From Roseiarcus sp963761435 (GTDB lineage: Bacteria; Pseudomonadota; Alphaproteobacteria; Rhizobiales; Beijerinckiaceae): a stretch of DNA of 64,000 nucleotides. The number at the start of each line of letters is the position of its first letter. The stretch's first letter is position 1. A program made the position numbers and the translations under genes. This document shows positions 8,001 to 16,876 of the stretch, piece by piece. Where the stretch lies: assembly GCA_963761435.1 (NCBI GenBank), contig CAVXHJ010000006.1, positions 1-64,000 on the forward strand. The letters run 5' to 3'. The notes under the pieces are model-generated. The model was not told the origin of the DNA. It did no database searches and saw only the letters and a program-made list of their open reading frames with translations.

Positions 8001-8865
8001 GCGTCGCCCCGAGCAGCATCAGTGCGATCGTTCCGGTTCACCACGGGGCGCATTTCCTTGCCGATGCGCTGCGCAGCGTGAGGCGCCAGACGCTCCCCGC
8101 CGACGAGATCATCGTCGTGGTCGACGATTTGTCGGACGGCTGCGCGGACGTCGTTCGACGCGAGCATCCCGACGCCATCCTGATCCAGCAGCCGCGCGGG
8201 GCGCCGCTGCGGCTCGCAACGCCGGAGCACGGCGCGCACGCTGCGAAGCGCTCGCGTTCTTCGACCGAGATGATCTCTGGCTGCCGGAGCGCAACGCCGT
8301 CTTGCTCCACGCCTGGAGGGCGAATCCCGAGGCCGATGTCATCTGCGGCGCTTTCCGCGTGCTTGCCGAGCCCGGGGCAAATGAAGAGGAACGGCTCATG
8401 CGCGCCGAAGGCAGTGATGCCCCGTTCCAGGTCCGCGCCCTCATGATCCGCCGGCTCAACTGGCTTGCCCTGGGCGGCGTGGAGAGCGAGCGCGATTGTG
8501 CGGAAGATCTGGACCTCTATCTGCGCCTCATTGAATCCGGCGCGAACATCCTTCGCATCGACGCCGCGACGCTGATCTATCGCATGCACGCGGCAAACCA
8601 GGCGCGAGTGACTGCCGCCCACGAACTCAAGCGCATTGCTCTCGACTTTGCGCGCGGCCGTTCTGCGTCGCCGCGCTTAACGCAAGAACTCCGATGCGCG
8701 TGTCCGTCCTTCTCGCCTGTTGGAACGCAGAATCCTACGTCGGGGAGGCGGTGGAGTCGGTGCTGGGCCAGCGCCCGGCGCCGCACGAAATCATCGCCGT
8801 CGACGACGGCTCGACAGATCGGTCGGCGGCGGTTTTGGAGCGCTTCGGGCCTCGGCTCGTTCTAA
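7997..8865 (+). pseudogene. Family 2 glycosyltransferase, frameshifted
   Basis: The first part (GTG at 7997) reads ISAIVPVHHGAHFLADALRS, a typical GT2 nucleotide-sugar domain, up to about 8197. The reading then jumps to another frame: from there a different frame gives AAAARNAGARRARCEALAFF and DRDDLW, the expected GT2 continuation, and goes on to an acceptor-binding half. The break is one missing base, or two extra, in the cgcggggcgcc run at 8194-8204. In the second frame no stop occurs before 8865, well inside the next gene; the original frame has TAA at 8678-8680, so a second compensating indel is possible. Either a recent pseudogene or a sequence error. Confidence 0.7.
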
Positions 8866-9386
8866 TCCGCCAGGCGAATTCGGGAGTGGGCGCCGCCCTC
8901 AACCGCGCCGCCGCAAGGGGGACGGGCGAGGCGCTTGCCTTCATCGACGCGGACGATTTATGGGCGCCGGGAAAGGTCACGCGGCAGACGCAAGCGCTGT
9001 CGTCGGATCCGGAACTCGACGCCGTCTTCGGCTTCATGGAAACTTTTGCCAGCCCGGACCTGCCGGAGGACGAACGCTCGCGGCTCACTGTTCCGGAACG
9101 GGCCGAGCCGGCCTTCACCAAGAACGGCATCCTCATCCGCACGGCGGCGTTCAACCGCCTCGGCGGATTTGACCCCGAGCGGCGCAACGCCGACTTTTTC
9201 GACTGGTACGCTCGCGCAGTCGGCGCAGGATTCCGATGGCGCCTGGAGTCGGACATCGTCTGCCGCCGCCGCATTCACGCGCGGAACATGGGACGGTTGG
9301 ATCGAGACCGGCAGCGCAGCGACTATCTCATCACGATGAAGGCGTTTCTGGACGCGCGGCGAAGGCGCCGCGAGGGGGTGTCGTGA
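8694..9386 (+). CDS. Family 2 glycosyltransferase
   Basis: Cytoplasmic sugar transferase of 230 residues with a GT-A fold: VSVLLACWNAESYVG at the N-terminus, IIAVDDGSTD for the UDP-sugar pocket, the DxD motif inside IDADDLW, and ED-type residues NADFFDW near 170 for acceptor deprotonation. It is about the size of a minimal GT2 catalytic domain and has no membrane helix. It belongs to the PqqD-HprK-nucleotidyltransferase operon and its stop overlaps the next GTG start. Donor and acceptor are unknown. With its damaged sister gene it suggests that the operon product is glycosylated or that the operon modifies a surface glycan. Confidence 0.85.
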   Translation: MRVSVLLACWNAESYVGEAVESVLGQRPAPHEIIAVDDGSTDRSAAVLERFGPRLVLIRQANSGVGAALNRAAARGTGEALAFIDADDLWAPGKVTRQTQALSSDPELDAVFGFMETFASPDLPEDERSRLTVPERAEPAFTKNGILIRTAAFNRLGGFDPERRNADFFDWYARAVGAGFRWRLESDIVCRRRIHARNMGRLDRDRQRSDYLITMKAFLDARRRRREGVS

Positions 9387-11428
9387 ACGGCCTCCCGCTG
9401 CCCGATCGCGCGCGGTGGCTACTCGAAGCCTGTCTCAGGGACGACAGCCGCGCGGTCGAATCTTTCGGCAAATGGCGCCGATTCGCCAATCCCGACCGAA
9501 TGGAAGGGCGAGAGTTGCGCCTCACGCCGCTCTTGCACGCAAACATGACACGGCTCGGCTTTTCCGACCAGAAGCTGGCATGGATAGGGGGACAGGCGAA
9601 GCACATCTGGCTTACCGGCATGCTTCGCCGCCGTGAACTCATGCCGGTCCTCGACATGCTCGAAGGTGGGCGCATCGATTTCGCGCTCATCAAGGGAGCA
9701 GCTCTGCTCGCCCGCTTTCCCAAGGCGGTGGGCGCCCGGCCCATGGGCGACTTCGACCTGCTCATCGACCGGTCTTCGGCCCGGGCGGCTTTGGCGATCC
9801 TCAATGCGTCAGGATTGCGCGGAGTGATCGGGTCGGCATTCTCGGACGCCGACCTGAACCGCTTTCACGCGGTCGGTTTGTCGAGCCCCAGCGGAACATG
9901 CGTCGATCTCCACTGGCGTCCTGCCGCGTCGATAGCGAGTCCGCGGCATGCGGAAGGGGTGCGGGAGCGCGCGGTGGCGGCGAGCCTTGAAGGCAGGCCG
10001 GTTTTGGTCGCCTCAGCAACCGACCATCTGTTCATTCTGCTGTGTCACGCGTTCCATGACGATCTCGAGCGTCGCAACGAATGGATCGCCGACGTCGATC
10101 TCCTCTTTCAACTCATCGCGCCTGAGGAGTGGGACTGGCCGCTGTTTCATCGGCTGGCGCGCGCGCACCAACTCGATCGCTGGATAGGAAAAGGGCTCGC
10201 CACGATCGAGACGGTTACCGGGCGTCCCCCGCCGCCGGGCGCGCTTCTCAAGGCTGCGCCGACGTGGCGAGGGGTCCTGCAGAATCGAGAGATTCGCCAG
10301 CGTGGACTCCCGTCGTCCTCATGGCTCGATCTCAAGGCGCGTTCAAACGGCCGCAAAGCGCGGGGTTTCGCTGGCGACGCGATCGATGGCGCCCTTAAAC
10401 CCGAGCGCGCCGTCGCGCTCGCTCTCGAGAGCCAGCCGCTAACCTCTGCCGGAACCGATCGCACGGGAAGGTTCGCGTTTCCAGACACAATCGTCTTCCT
10501 CGAAGGCTGGTCGTTTCCGGAGGACGGCTGGCGATGGACCGAGGCGGACGTCTGCGTGTTCTGTGTTCCCGTCGCGTACGGAAAGGCTGGCGAGCCGTTT
10601 CAGATGCGGATGCGGCTCGCGGTTCTTCCCGAGCTTTTGGGCCGGTTGACGGCGCGGGCATGGGCGGGTGGCGAGGTCGAGACCCTCGATTTCCGAAGCG
10701 CCTCCGGCGCGGAGGTCTTTGTCGTGAGTGGTCGGCTTTTGCCGCGGACGGACGGCGAGGAAGGGGGCGCTCTGGGCGTCTTGTGGCTGCGTCTCGATGG
10801 CCTGTTTACGCGCGACGAACAGCTGGCGTTCGGTGATTTTCGCCGGCTCGGCGTGCGAGCCGACCAGATCGAAGCGCTTCTGGCGTCCGAGGTCGCGGCG
10901 CGCCTTCCGATGCTCGACTGCCCGCTGCAGTTTGGGAGCTCGGAGACCGATCTCATGGCCTGGACCGGGTGGGGCGCGCCGGAAGGCTTCGGACGATGGA
11001 CGGTCGGCGCGGAGTCTCGTCTCCGGTTCCGTCGACCGGCCGAGAGAGATGAGGCGGCTGATGCCGTCGCGATCAGCATCGCTCAGGTTTTCAGCGCAGG
11101 CGGGCCGGTCGTCTTTGAGGTTCAGGTTGGGTCGGAAGCGCCTTGCCGTTTTCAATTTCCCGAAGCGGCCGAAATCGCGCGCGGCGCCGTTCCCGGCGGC
11201 GTCGTGACGATGGCCCTGCCGCGCGGCTCGGATGACGCGGAAATCGAAATCAGCATCAGGGTTCGCGACCCTACCTCGCCACACGAGCTCGGTCTCGGAG
11301 ATGACCGCCGCAAACTCGGTCTCGCGGTAACGTCGGTCGCGCCGGCGAAGAGACGCGTAGACGACGTGTCCCCCCGCGCTTTGCGTCAAACCGTCCAGGG
11401 CGGCGGGGCTGAGCCTTTGACGCCATAG
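9383..11428 (+). CDS. Nucleotidyltransferase family protein with tandem C-terminal beta-sandwich-like repeats
   Basis: A 681-residue protein. Residues about 1-300 match the uncharacterised nucleotidyltransferase family (NTP_transf_5 type): LIKGAALLARF near 103 and GARPMGDFDLLID (117-129), with D123 and D125 as metal-binding acids. The rest, about 365-655, holds two related segments each opening with a GW-x2-PE-x2-(G)-RWT word (374-386 and 528-540), reminiscent of carbohydrate-binding sandwiches at the ends of surface-glycan enzymes; that part is inference. The start is GTG at 9383 after a GAGGGGG ribosome site, overlapping the previous stop as GTGA. It ends 43 bases inside the convergent aceE gene. 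Confidence 0.78.
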   Translation: MNGLPLPDRARWLLEACLRDDSRAVESFGKWRRFANPDRMEGRELRLTPLLHANMTRLGFSDQKLAWIGGQAKHIWLTGMLRRRELMPVLDMLEGGRIDFALIKGAALLARFPKAVGARPMGDFDLLIDRSSARAALAILNASGLRGVIGSAFSDADLNRFHAVGLSSPSGTCVDLHWRPAASIASPRHAEGVRERAVAASLEGRPVLVASATDHLFILLCHAFHDDLERRNEWIADVDLLFQLIAPEEWDWPLFHRLARAHQLDRWIGKGLATIETVTGRPPPPGALLKAAPTWRGVLQNREIRQRGLPSSSWLDLKARSNGRKARGFAGDAIDGALKPERAVALALESQPLTSAGTDRTGRFAFPDTIVFLEGWSFPEDGWRWTEADVCVFCVPVAYGKAGEPFQMRMRLAVLPELLGRLTARAWAGGEVETLDFRSASGAEVFVVSGRLLPRTDGEEGGALGVLWLRLDGLFTRDEQLAFGDFRRLGVRADQIEALLASEVAARLPMLDCPLQFGSSETDLMAWTGWGAPEGFGRWTVGAESRLRFRRPAERDEAADAVAISIAQVFSAGGPVVFEVQVGSEAPCRFQFPEAAEIARGAVPGGVVTMALPRGSDDAEIEISIRVRDPTSPHELGLGDDRRKLGLAVTSVAPAKRRVDDVSPRALRQTVQGGGAEPLTP

Positions 11429-14083
11429 CGTTCTATGGCGGAGGCTACGATCTCCCGTGCGATCAAGCCCTGCGCTGCGAGCGACGCGAGCGCTGCGATC
11501 GCAACCGAGCATCGGTCCACCTCGAAAAAAGCGCGCAGCGCCTGGCGCGTATCGCTGCGGCCAAAACCGTCAGCGCCGAGCGCAATGAACTTTGCATCCA
11601 GATAAGCGGCGATCATCTGGGGATAGGCCCGTACATAGTCTGAGGCTGCGACGACGGGGGCGGGGCCGCGCAGGCAGGCGCTGAGGTGGCTGACTGCGGG
11701 CTGATCGAGCGGATTGAGTCGGTTGCGGCGTTCCGCCTCCCGAGCGTCTCGGGCAAGCTCGGCATAGCTGGTGGCGCTCCAGACTTCGGAGGGAACGTCC
11801 CAGTCAGCCTCCAGCATCTTTGCCGCTTCGACGACTTCCGGAAGGATGGCCCCCGAGCCGAGCAGGCGGACCAAGACGTCGCCTTTCTTCGCCCCGCAGG
11901 ACGCGAACAGATAGAGGCCCTTGATGATGCCCGCTTCCGCGTTTTCGGGCATCGAAGGCTGCTCGTAATTCTCATTCATCGCGGTGATGTAGTAAAACTC
12001 GTCATTGCCTTCCTCCATCATCGAGCGCGCGCCGTGATCGAGGATTACCGCCGTCTCATAGGCGAACGCCGGGTCATAAGCGCGACAGTTGGGGATGGTC
12101 GCCGCGACAAGATGGCTTGAACCATCCTGGTGCTGGAGTCCCTCCCCTGCGAGCGTCGTCCGCCCGGCCGTGGCGCCGATCAGGAACCCCCGCGCCCGCT
12201 GATCGGCAGCGGCCCAAATGAGGTCGCCGACGCGCTGGAAGCCGAACATCGAGTAAAAGATATAGAACGGAAGCATGGCGACGCCATGGACGCTGTAGGA
12301 CGTGGCGGCTGCGACCCATGACGAAATGGCGCCGGCTTCGGTGATGCCCTCTTCAAGAAGCTGCCCATCCCTGGATTCCTTGTAGTAGAGCATCGAGCCC
12401 GAGTCTTCCGGTTCGTAAAGTTGGCCGACGGACGAATAGATGCCGACCTGTCGGAAGAGGTTCGCCATCCCGAAGGTGCGGGCCTCGTCAGCGACGATCG
12501 GAACCATCCGGGGTCCAAGGGTCTCGTCTTTGAGAAGGTTGCTGATGAGACGGACTGCGGCCGTCGTCGTCGACATCTTCTTTCCGTCTGCGTGAAGCGC
12601 GAAATGGGCATAGGTTTCGAGCGCAGGGGTGACGACAGCGGGGGCGGCGCGCCGCCGGGACGGCAGATAGCCGCCGAGCGCCTGGCGCCGCCTGCGGAGA
12701 TAGGCCAGCTCCGCGCTGTCGTCGGCCGGACGATAAAAATCGAGATTGCGGACCTCTTCGTCGGTCAAGGGCAGAGCGAAGTGGTCGCGGAAAGCGAGGA
12801 GCGCGTCGACATCAAGCTTCTTCGCCTGGTGCGCGGTCATTCGGGACTCCCCGGCGCCGCCCATGCCGAAGCCCTTCTTGGTCTTCGCCAGGATGACCGT
12901 CGGCCGGCCTGGCGTGGATGCGGCGGCGTGGAAGGCGGCGTAGAGCTTCCTGAAATCGTGGCCGCCTCGCCTCAACCCATCGATTTCGTGAGCCGACATA
13001 TCCGCGACAAGCGCGCGGACCTCGGGGTCCTCGTCGAAGAAATGCGCCAGATTGTATGCCCCGTCTCTCGCGCCGAGAGTCTGGTACTTGCCGTCAACCG
13101 TGGCTGCGAAGCGGCGCAGCAGCGCATGGTTGACGTCTCGGGCGAAAAGAGCGTCCCATTCCGAACCCCATAGAACCTTGATGATGCTCCAGCCGGCTCC
13201 GCGGAAGGTCATCTCCAGGTCCTGGATGATCTGGCCATTGCCTCGCACCGGCCCGTCAAGGCGCTGCAGATTGCAGTTGATCACGAAGGTCAGGTTGTCG
13301 AGTTTCTCGCGCGCCGCGAGGGAGAGGCCGGCGATCGATTCCGGCTCGTCCATCTCTCCATCGCCGAACACTCCCCAGACGCGCCGGCCGTCGGTGTCAA
13401 GGATCCGGCGGTCGCGCAGGTAGCGCATGAAGCGAGCCTGATAGACCGCGCTGATAGGCCCAATGCCCATGGAGCCGGTCGGAGTTTGCCAGAAGTCCGG
13501 CATCAGCCAGGGATGCGGATAGGACGAGAGGCCTCGAGCGCCGATCTCCTGCCGATAGCGCTTCAGCCGATCCTCGGTAAGGCGGCCTTCGAGGAAAGCG
13601 CGGGCGTAGACGCCGGGGGCCGAGTGCGGTTGGAAGAACACAAGATCGCCGCCGTGCCCGTCGCCCGCCGCGCGGAAGAAATGATTGAAGCCGACCTCAA
13701 AAATCTCGGCTGCGGACGCGTAGCTGGCGACGTGGCCTCCGAGCTCGCCGTGAGCCGCATTCGCGCGCATGACCATCGCCAGCGCGTTCCAGCGAATGAT
13801 CGCAGTGATCCGCGTCTCCATTTCGATGTCGCCTGGAAACGCGCCCTGCTTTTCGAGCGGAATGGTGTTTCGATACGGGCCAAAGGGCAATACGTCGGCG
13901 ACGATGCCGAGATCTTTGGCCTTACGGTCAAGCGCCGAGAGGAGGAATTCCGCGCGTTCTCCGCCCGCGACCCGAAAGACCGAATTCGAGCGCGTCCAGC
14001 CATTCGGCTGTCTCGCTCGGGTCGCTGTCATCAGCGCGTACGGGGTCGGCAAAGATTGAGGACGGATTAAGTCTTTCGAGCAT
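11386..14083 (-). CDS. aceE: Pyruvate dehydrogenase E1 component, homodimeric AceE type, with N-terminal frameshift
   Basis: Thiamine-diphosphate enzyme that decarboxylates pyruvate and acetylates the E2 lipoyl group. About 890 residues align closely with E. coli AceE: YINTIP-like YRNTIPLEKQ, ELGGHVASYASAAEI, SSYPHPWLMPDFW, the TPP motif GDGEMDEPES to VINCNLQRLDG, and ADEARTFGM. The long frame contains alien residues before SVFRVAGGERAEF. In the neighbouring frame, an ATG at 14083 gives MLERLNPSSIFADP and SDPSETAEWLDALE, the expected AceE N-terminus, joining at 13983-13986 by removing one base from the gaattc. So the gene carries a single-base insertion: pseudogene or sequence error. Confidence 0.85.
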
Positions 14084-14146
14084 GCCGTCGCTCCGCTGAC
14101 CATGGTCGGGAAGACGCCATCATAGTCGCCCGAAAGCAGCATTTCC

Positions 14147-14181
14147 TGCCGAATATTTTGCGTTTTTTGCGCAATTCGGCA
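14147..14181. promoter_or_regulatory. Inverted repeat in the aceE/Lrp-type regulator intergenic region
   Basis: TGCCGAAT (14147-14154) and ATTCGGCA (14174-14181) are perfect eight-base inverted arms around an AT-rich centre containing TTTTGCG and TTGCGCAA words. It lies just upstream of the Lrp/AsnC-type gene and between it and aceE. Lrp-family proteins usually autoregulate from such sites, so it may control both genes. Confidence 0.45.
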
Positions 14182-14192
14182 ACATATGCCGC

Positions 14193-14702
14193 ATGAGGAA
14201 GAAAATACCGCATGAAGCCCCGGATCTCCGGCTTGACGCCGTCGACATCCGAATCCTCGCAACGCTGCAGGATGACGGCAGCGTCACCAACGTGGACTTG
14301 GCGCGACGGGTAGGCCTGTCGCCATCGCCCTGCCTTGCCCGTGTCCGCGCATTGGAGGAGGCGGGGGTGATCGTCCGCCGGGTCACGCTCCTGGATCCTG
14401 TCAAGCTCGGCGCGAGCGTGAGCGTCTTTATTCAAGTCACCCTTGAGAAGCAGACCGAACCGGTCCTCGATGCGTTCGAAGCGGCGATGGCGAGTTTTCC
14501 CGAGGTCATGGAATGCTACCTCATGACGGGCGATTCCGACTACCTGCTGCGCGTCGTTGTCTCCGATACGGTCGCGCTGCAGCACTTCATCGTCGGACAA
14601 TTGTCAAAGACGCGCGGGGTCGCAAATATCCGTTCCAGCTTCGCGCTGAAACAGGTGAAGTACAAAACCGCGCTCCCGATCCATGACCTGGTTGGCCGCT
14701 AG
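14193..14702 (+). CDS. Lrp/AsnC family transcriptional regulator
   Basis: A 169-residue DNA-binding protein. The N-terminal helix-turn-helix is LDAVDIRILATLQ followed by TNVDLARRVGLSPSPCLARV (about 18-60). The C-terminal RAM effector domain (about 80-150) contains FPEVMECYLMTGDSDYLLRV, a hallmark of the family and the site of amino-acid sensing. It is divergent from aceE with a short shared promoter holding an inverted repeat, so it is likely to regulate aceE and itself. The effector is unknown; the closest known group includes BkdR and Lrp proteins that respond to branched-chain or aromatic amino acids. Confidence 0.9.
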   Translation: MRKKIPHEAPDLRLDAVDIRILATLQDDGSVTNVDLARRVGLSPSPCLARVRALEEAGVIVRRVTLLDPVKLGASVSVFIQVTLEKQTEPVLDAFEAAMASFPEVMECYLMTGDSDYLLRVVVSDTVALQHFIVGQLSKTRGVANIRSSFALKQVKYKTALPIHDLVGR

Positions 14703-14737
14703 CAGCCCCCAGCCCGGCGCCGGCTCGCTCGAGCGAT

Positions 14738-15763
14738 TCACTTCGGCGTGGGCGCGTCAGGCGAGATCAGGCTTTCGCGTTTCAGGTCCGACCAAAGCGA
14801 TGGGGGGATCGGACGGCGGCATAAGTCGATGTTCTGCAGGACCTGATCAGGGCTGATCGCGCCCGGGATGATCGAGGCGACGATCGGGTGTGCGAGCGGG
14901 AACTGGAGAGCCGCCGCCGCGAGCGGGACGTCATGGGCTGAACATACCGCTTTGATTTTCGCGACCCGATCCAATTCCTCGGGCGCCGCGTCCCGGTAGT
15001 TGTATTTGGCGCCCGGTATCGGACCGGTCGCGGTGATGCCGGAATTGAACACGCCGCCCACGACGACGCCCACGCCTGCTCGCTCGCAGTGCGGAAACTC
15101 CTCTTTCAAAACGTCCTGCTCCATCAGCGTGTAACGGAGCGCCACAAGAAAGAAATCCAGCGGGACAGCATCGAGGAACCGCGGCATCATGCCCAGTTCG
15201 TTGATTCCGGCTCCGACGCCGCGGACGAGGCCATGCGAGCGCAGTTGATCGAGCGCCCGCCAGCCCGAAGTGAAGAGCTGGTTGAGATGGGCCGAGACCT
15301 TGGCTTCGGTCATGTGAAACCAGAAGTCGAGGTCGTGAATGAGCAAGAGGTCGATGCGGTTCATTCCAAGGCGCATCTGTGACTGCTCGTAAGACCGCAT
15401 GATCCCATCGTAGCTGTAGTCGTGCACGTGATCGAAGTGGAGCCCGCCAGCCCATGGCTCGGATTTGAAGTCTTGCGGCTTGGCTGGCGGGAAGAACCAG
15501 CGCCCGACCTTGGTGGACAGAACGAAGTCGGATCGTGGCTTCGTGTCGAGGAAACGGCCACAGCGAATCTCGGCCAAGCCCCGCCCATAGTAGGGCGCGG
15601 TGTCATAGTAGCGTATGCCATTGTCCCAGGCTGCTTGCAGCGTGGCGGCGGCGGTCGCCTCGTTGACGCGGACGAAGAGCTCGCCGAGCGGCGCGCTGCC
15701 GAAGCCCAACTGCGTGAGCTCGACCGTGGTCTTTCCGAGCTTTCTCGTTTCCAACGGATTCAT
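14738..15763 (-). CDS. Aldo/keto reductase (D-threo-aldose 1-dehydrogenase-like)
   Basis: NAD(P)-dependent oxidoreductase of 341 residues. The catalytic tetrad is visible as D and Y in YYDTAPYYGRG, K in STKVG and H in LLLIHDLD. The family with this length and DTAPYYG motif includes D-threo-aldose 1-dehydrogenase, L-fucose dehydrogenase and pyridoxal 4-dehydrogenase, which oxidise the anomeric carbon or an aldehyde. The start at 15763 is set by GGGAGG ten bases upstream and by the conserved beginning RKLGKTTVELTQLGFG; the 46-residue extension in the longer frame is not family-like. The neighbouring broken decarboxylase-family gene, oxidoreductase and enolase-superfamily gene suggest sugar oxidation. 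Confidence 0.88.
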   Translation of the reverse strand: MNPLETRKLGKTTVELTQLGFGSAPLGELFVRVNEATAAATLQAAWDNGIRYYDTAPYYGRGLAEIRCGRFLDTKPRSDFVLSTKVGRWFFPPAKPQDFKSEPWAGGLHFDHVHDYSYDGIMRSYEQSQMRLGMNRIDLLLIHDLDFWFHMTEAKVSAHLNQLFTSGWRALDQLRSHGLVRGVGAGINELGMMPRFLDAVPLDFFLVALRYTLMEQDVLKEEFPHCERAGVGVVVGGVFNSGITATGPIPGAKYNYRDAAPEELDRVAKIKAVCSAHDVPLAAAALQFPLAHPIVASIIPGAISPDQVLQNIDLCRRPIPPSLWSDLKRESLISPDAPTPK

Positions 15764-16048
15764 TCCGACAACCTCCCGGCAATCTTTCTTCGCCTCGAAC
15801 GCCGCTCGATTGATGGCGGCAGCGACCCGAGCATGGGCGAGGACGATGGCGCCAGCCCGATAGGCTGGCCAGACAAATTCCACGCCGGCCGACCAGAGCA
15901 ATAGCGTCCGGGTGACCAGCCTCGAAGGCGGCTTCGAAAGCCCTGGCGTCTCGCGACTTCCGCACCAGGTGCGAAGACGCGGAGACGCGGGAGCTTCGTT
16001 CAGGATTGATGATCGCCGCGCGCTCCGACAAGGGTGCGCGAGACTCTT
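15764..16048 (-). other. Gene-poor stretch with a possible decayed coding remnant
   Basis: Between the aldo/keto reductase start and the stop of the broken decarboxylase-family gene, the minus strand has fragments such as ARAFEAAFEAGHPDAIAL followed in another frame by INRAAFEAKK. They faintly recall the C-terminal part of ABC_sub_bind (PF04392) proteins. The frames are interrupted and no start or complete domain is seen, so at most this is a worn remnant; it may simply be noncoding. Confidence 0.2.
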
Positions 16049-16845
16049 TCAGGCCCCCGTGACGAGATAATCGTGAATAACTTTCCCCGCGACAAGCGTA
16101 AAGTCGGCCCGCCAGTGAAGACCGTCCAACATATCGACGACAGGCAGCCGATGAATGGGAGCCTGGGCGTTTGGCCGCAACTCGACCGTGCAGGGTCCGC
16201 CCCAGCATTCGTGCACACTGCACGTCGGCCAGCCGTCGCGCGGTCAGTTGACGAATGGCGGGGCGGCCGTCGATCTGATCGATCGCCTTCAGATTGATGT
16301 TGAGGGCGAAATCGAAATGCCTCGTCAAGCTATCGAGACTGTCTGGCCGCTGCTTCGTCGGCATGGTCCCGGTCAGCACGTCGATCCCGTTGCGCCTGAC
16401 GACGCCAACCGTCAGGTCGCCGCGATTCTCGAGGAGGGGTTCGCCGATCTTCTTTGGCTGGCCATGAATCTCCCGGCCATGCGCGACGCCGACATCCGAC
16501 GACAGAAAAAGATACGGGGAATAAGATCCGGCTATGTCCGTCCCGGATAGTCTGCAGCCGACTGACACATTGCTCTCGCCATACGCTCCTAGCCAGTCGA
16601 CGTCATTCATCCGATAGACATGGGCGAGCACGACGTCAGATGTCGGCTCGAGCGGCGGAGGCAGCAGGCGCGCGACGGCCGCCTCTTGAGTTCCGCCATG
16701 CGAGAGTCAACACCTCGACGTTGCGGAACGTGAACGGGAACGGCGGGATGGTCGGCGCATCCCACGGCGTCGAGAATCCTGGCGCAAGAATGTCCTCTAC
16801 GGTCAGACGGTCAAGACCGCCGCGACGCAAGTCTTTTCCGATCAT
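16049..16845 (-). pseudogene. Acetoacetate decarboxylase family protein, disrupted by two frameshifts
   Basis: Three reading frames must be joined to give one protein. MIGKDLRRGGLDRLTVEDIL opens at 16845; after LAWR at 16691-16692 one extra base must be dropped to reach AHVYRMNDVDWLGAYGESN; and at about 16217 another extra base must be dropped to reach VHECWGGPCTVELR and the stop at 16049. The middle part has the family core YSPYLFLSSDVGVAHGREI and GQPKKIGEP, where one lysine would form the Schiff base. The restored length of about 264 residues fits the family. Family members also include non-decarboxylase aldolase/dehydratases. As sequenced it cannot make a full product. Confidence 0.75.
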
Positions 16846-16876
16846 GCCGCGACCCCCGGGAGACGCTCCAACGCAG

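Noticed and set aside
15603..16631. One long minus-strand gene spanning the broken decarboxylase and the aldo/keto reductase 5' end
   Set aside because: Only its first 140 or so residues are family-like; the rest is out-of-frame translation past the frameshift, so the gene was rebuilt from three frames.
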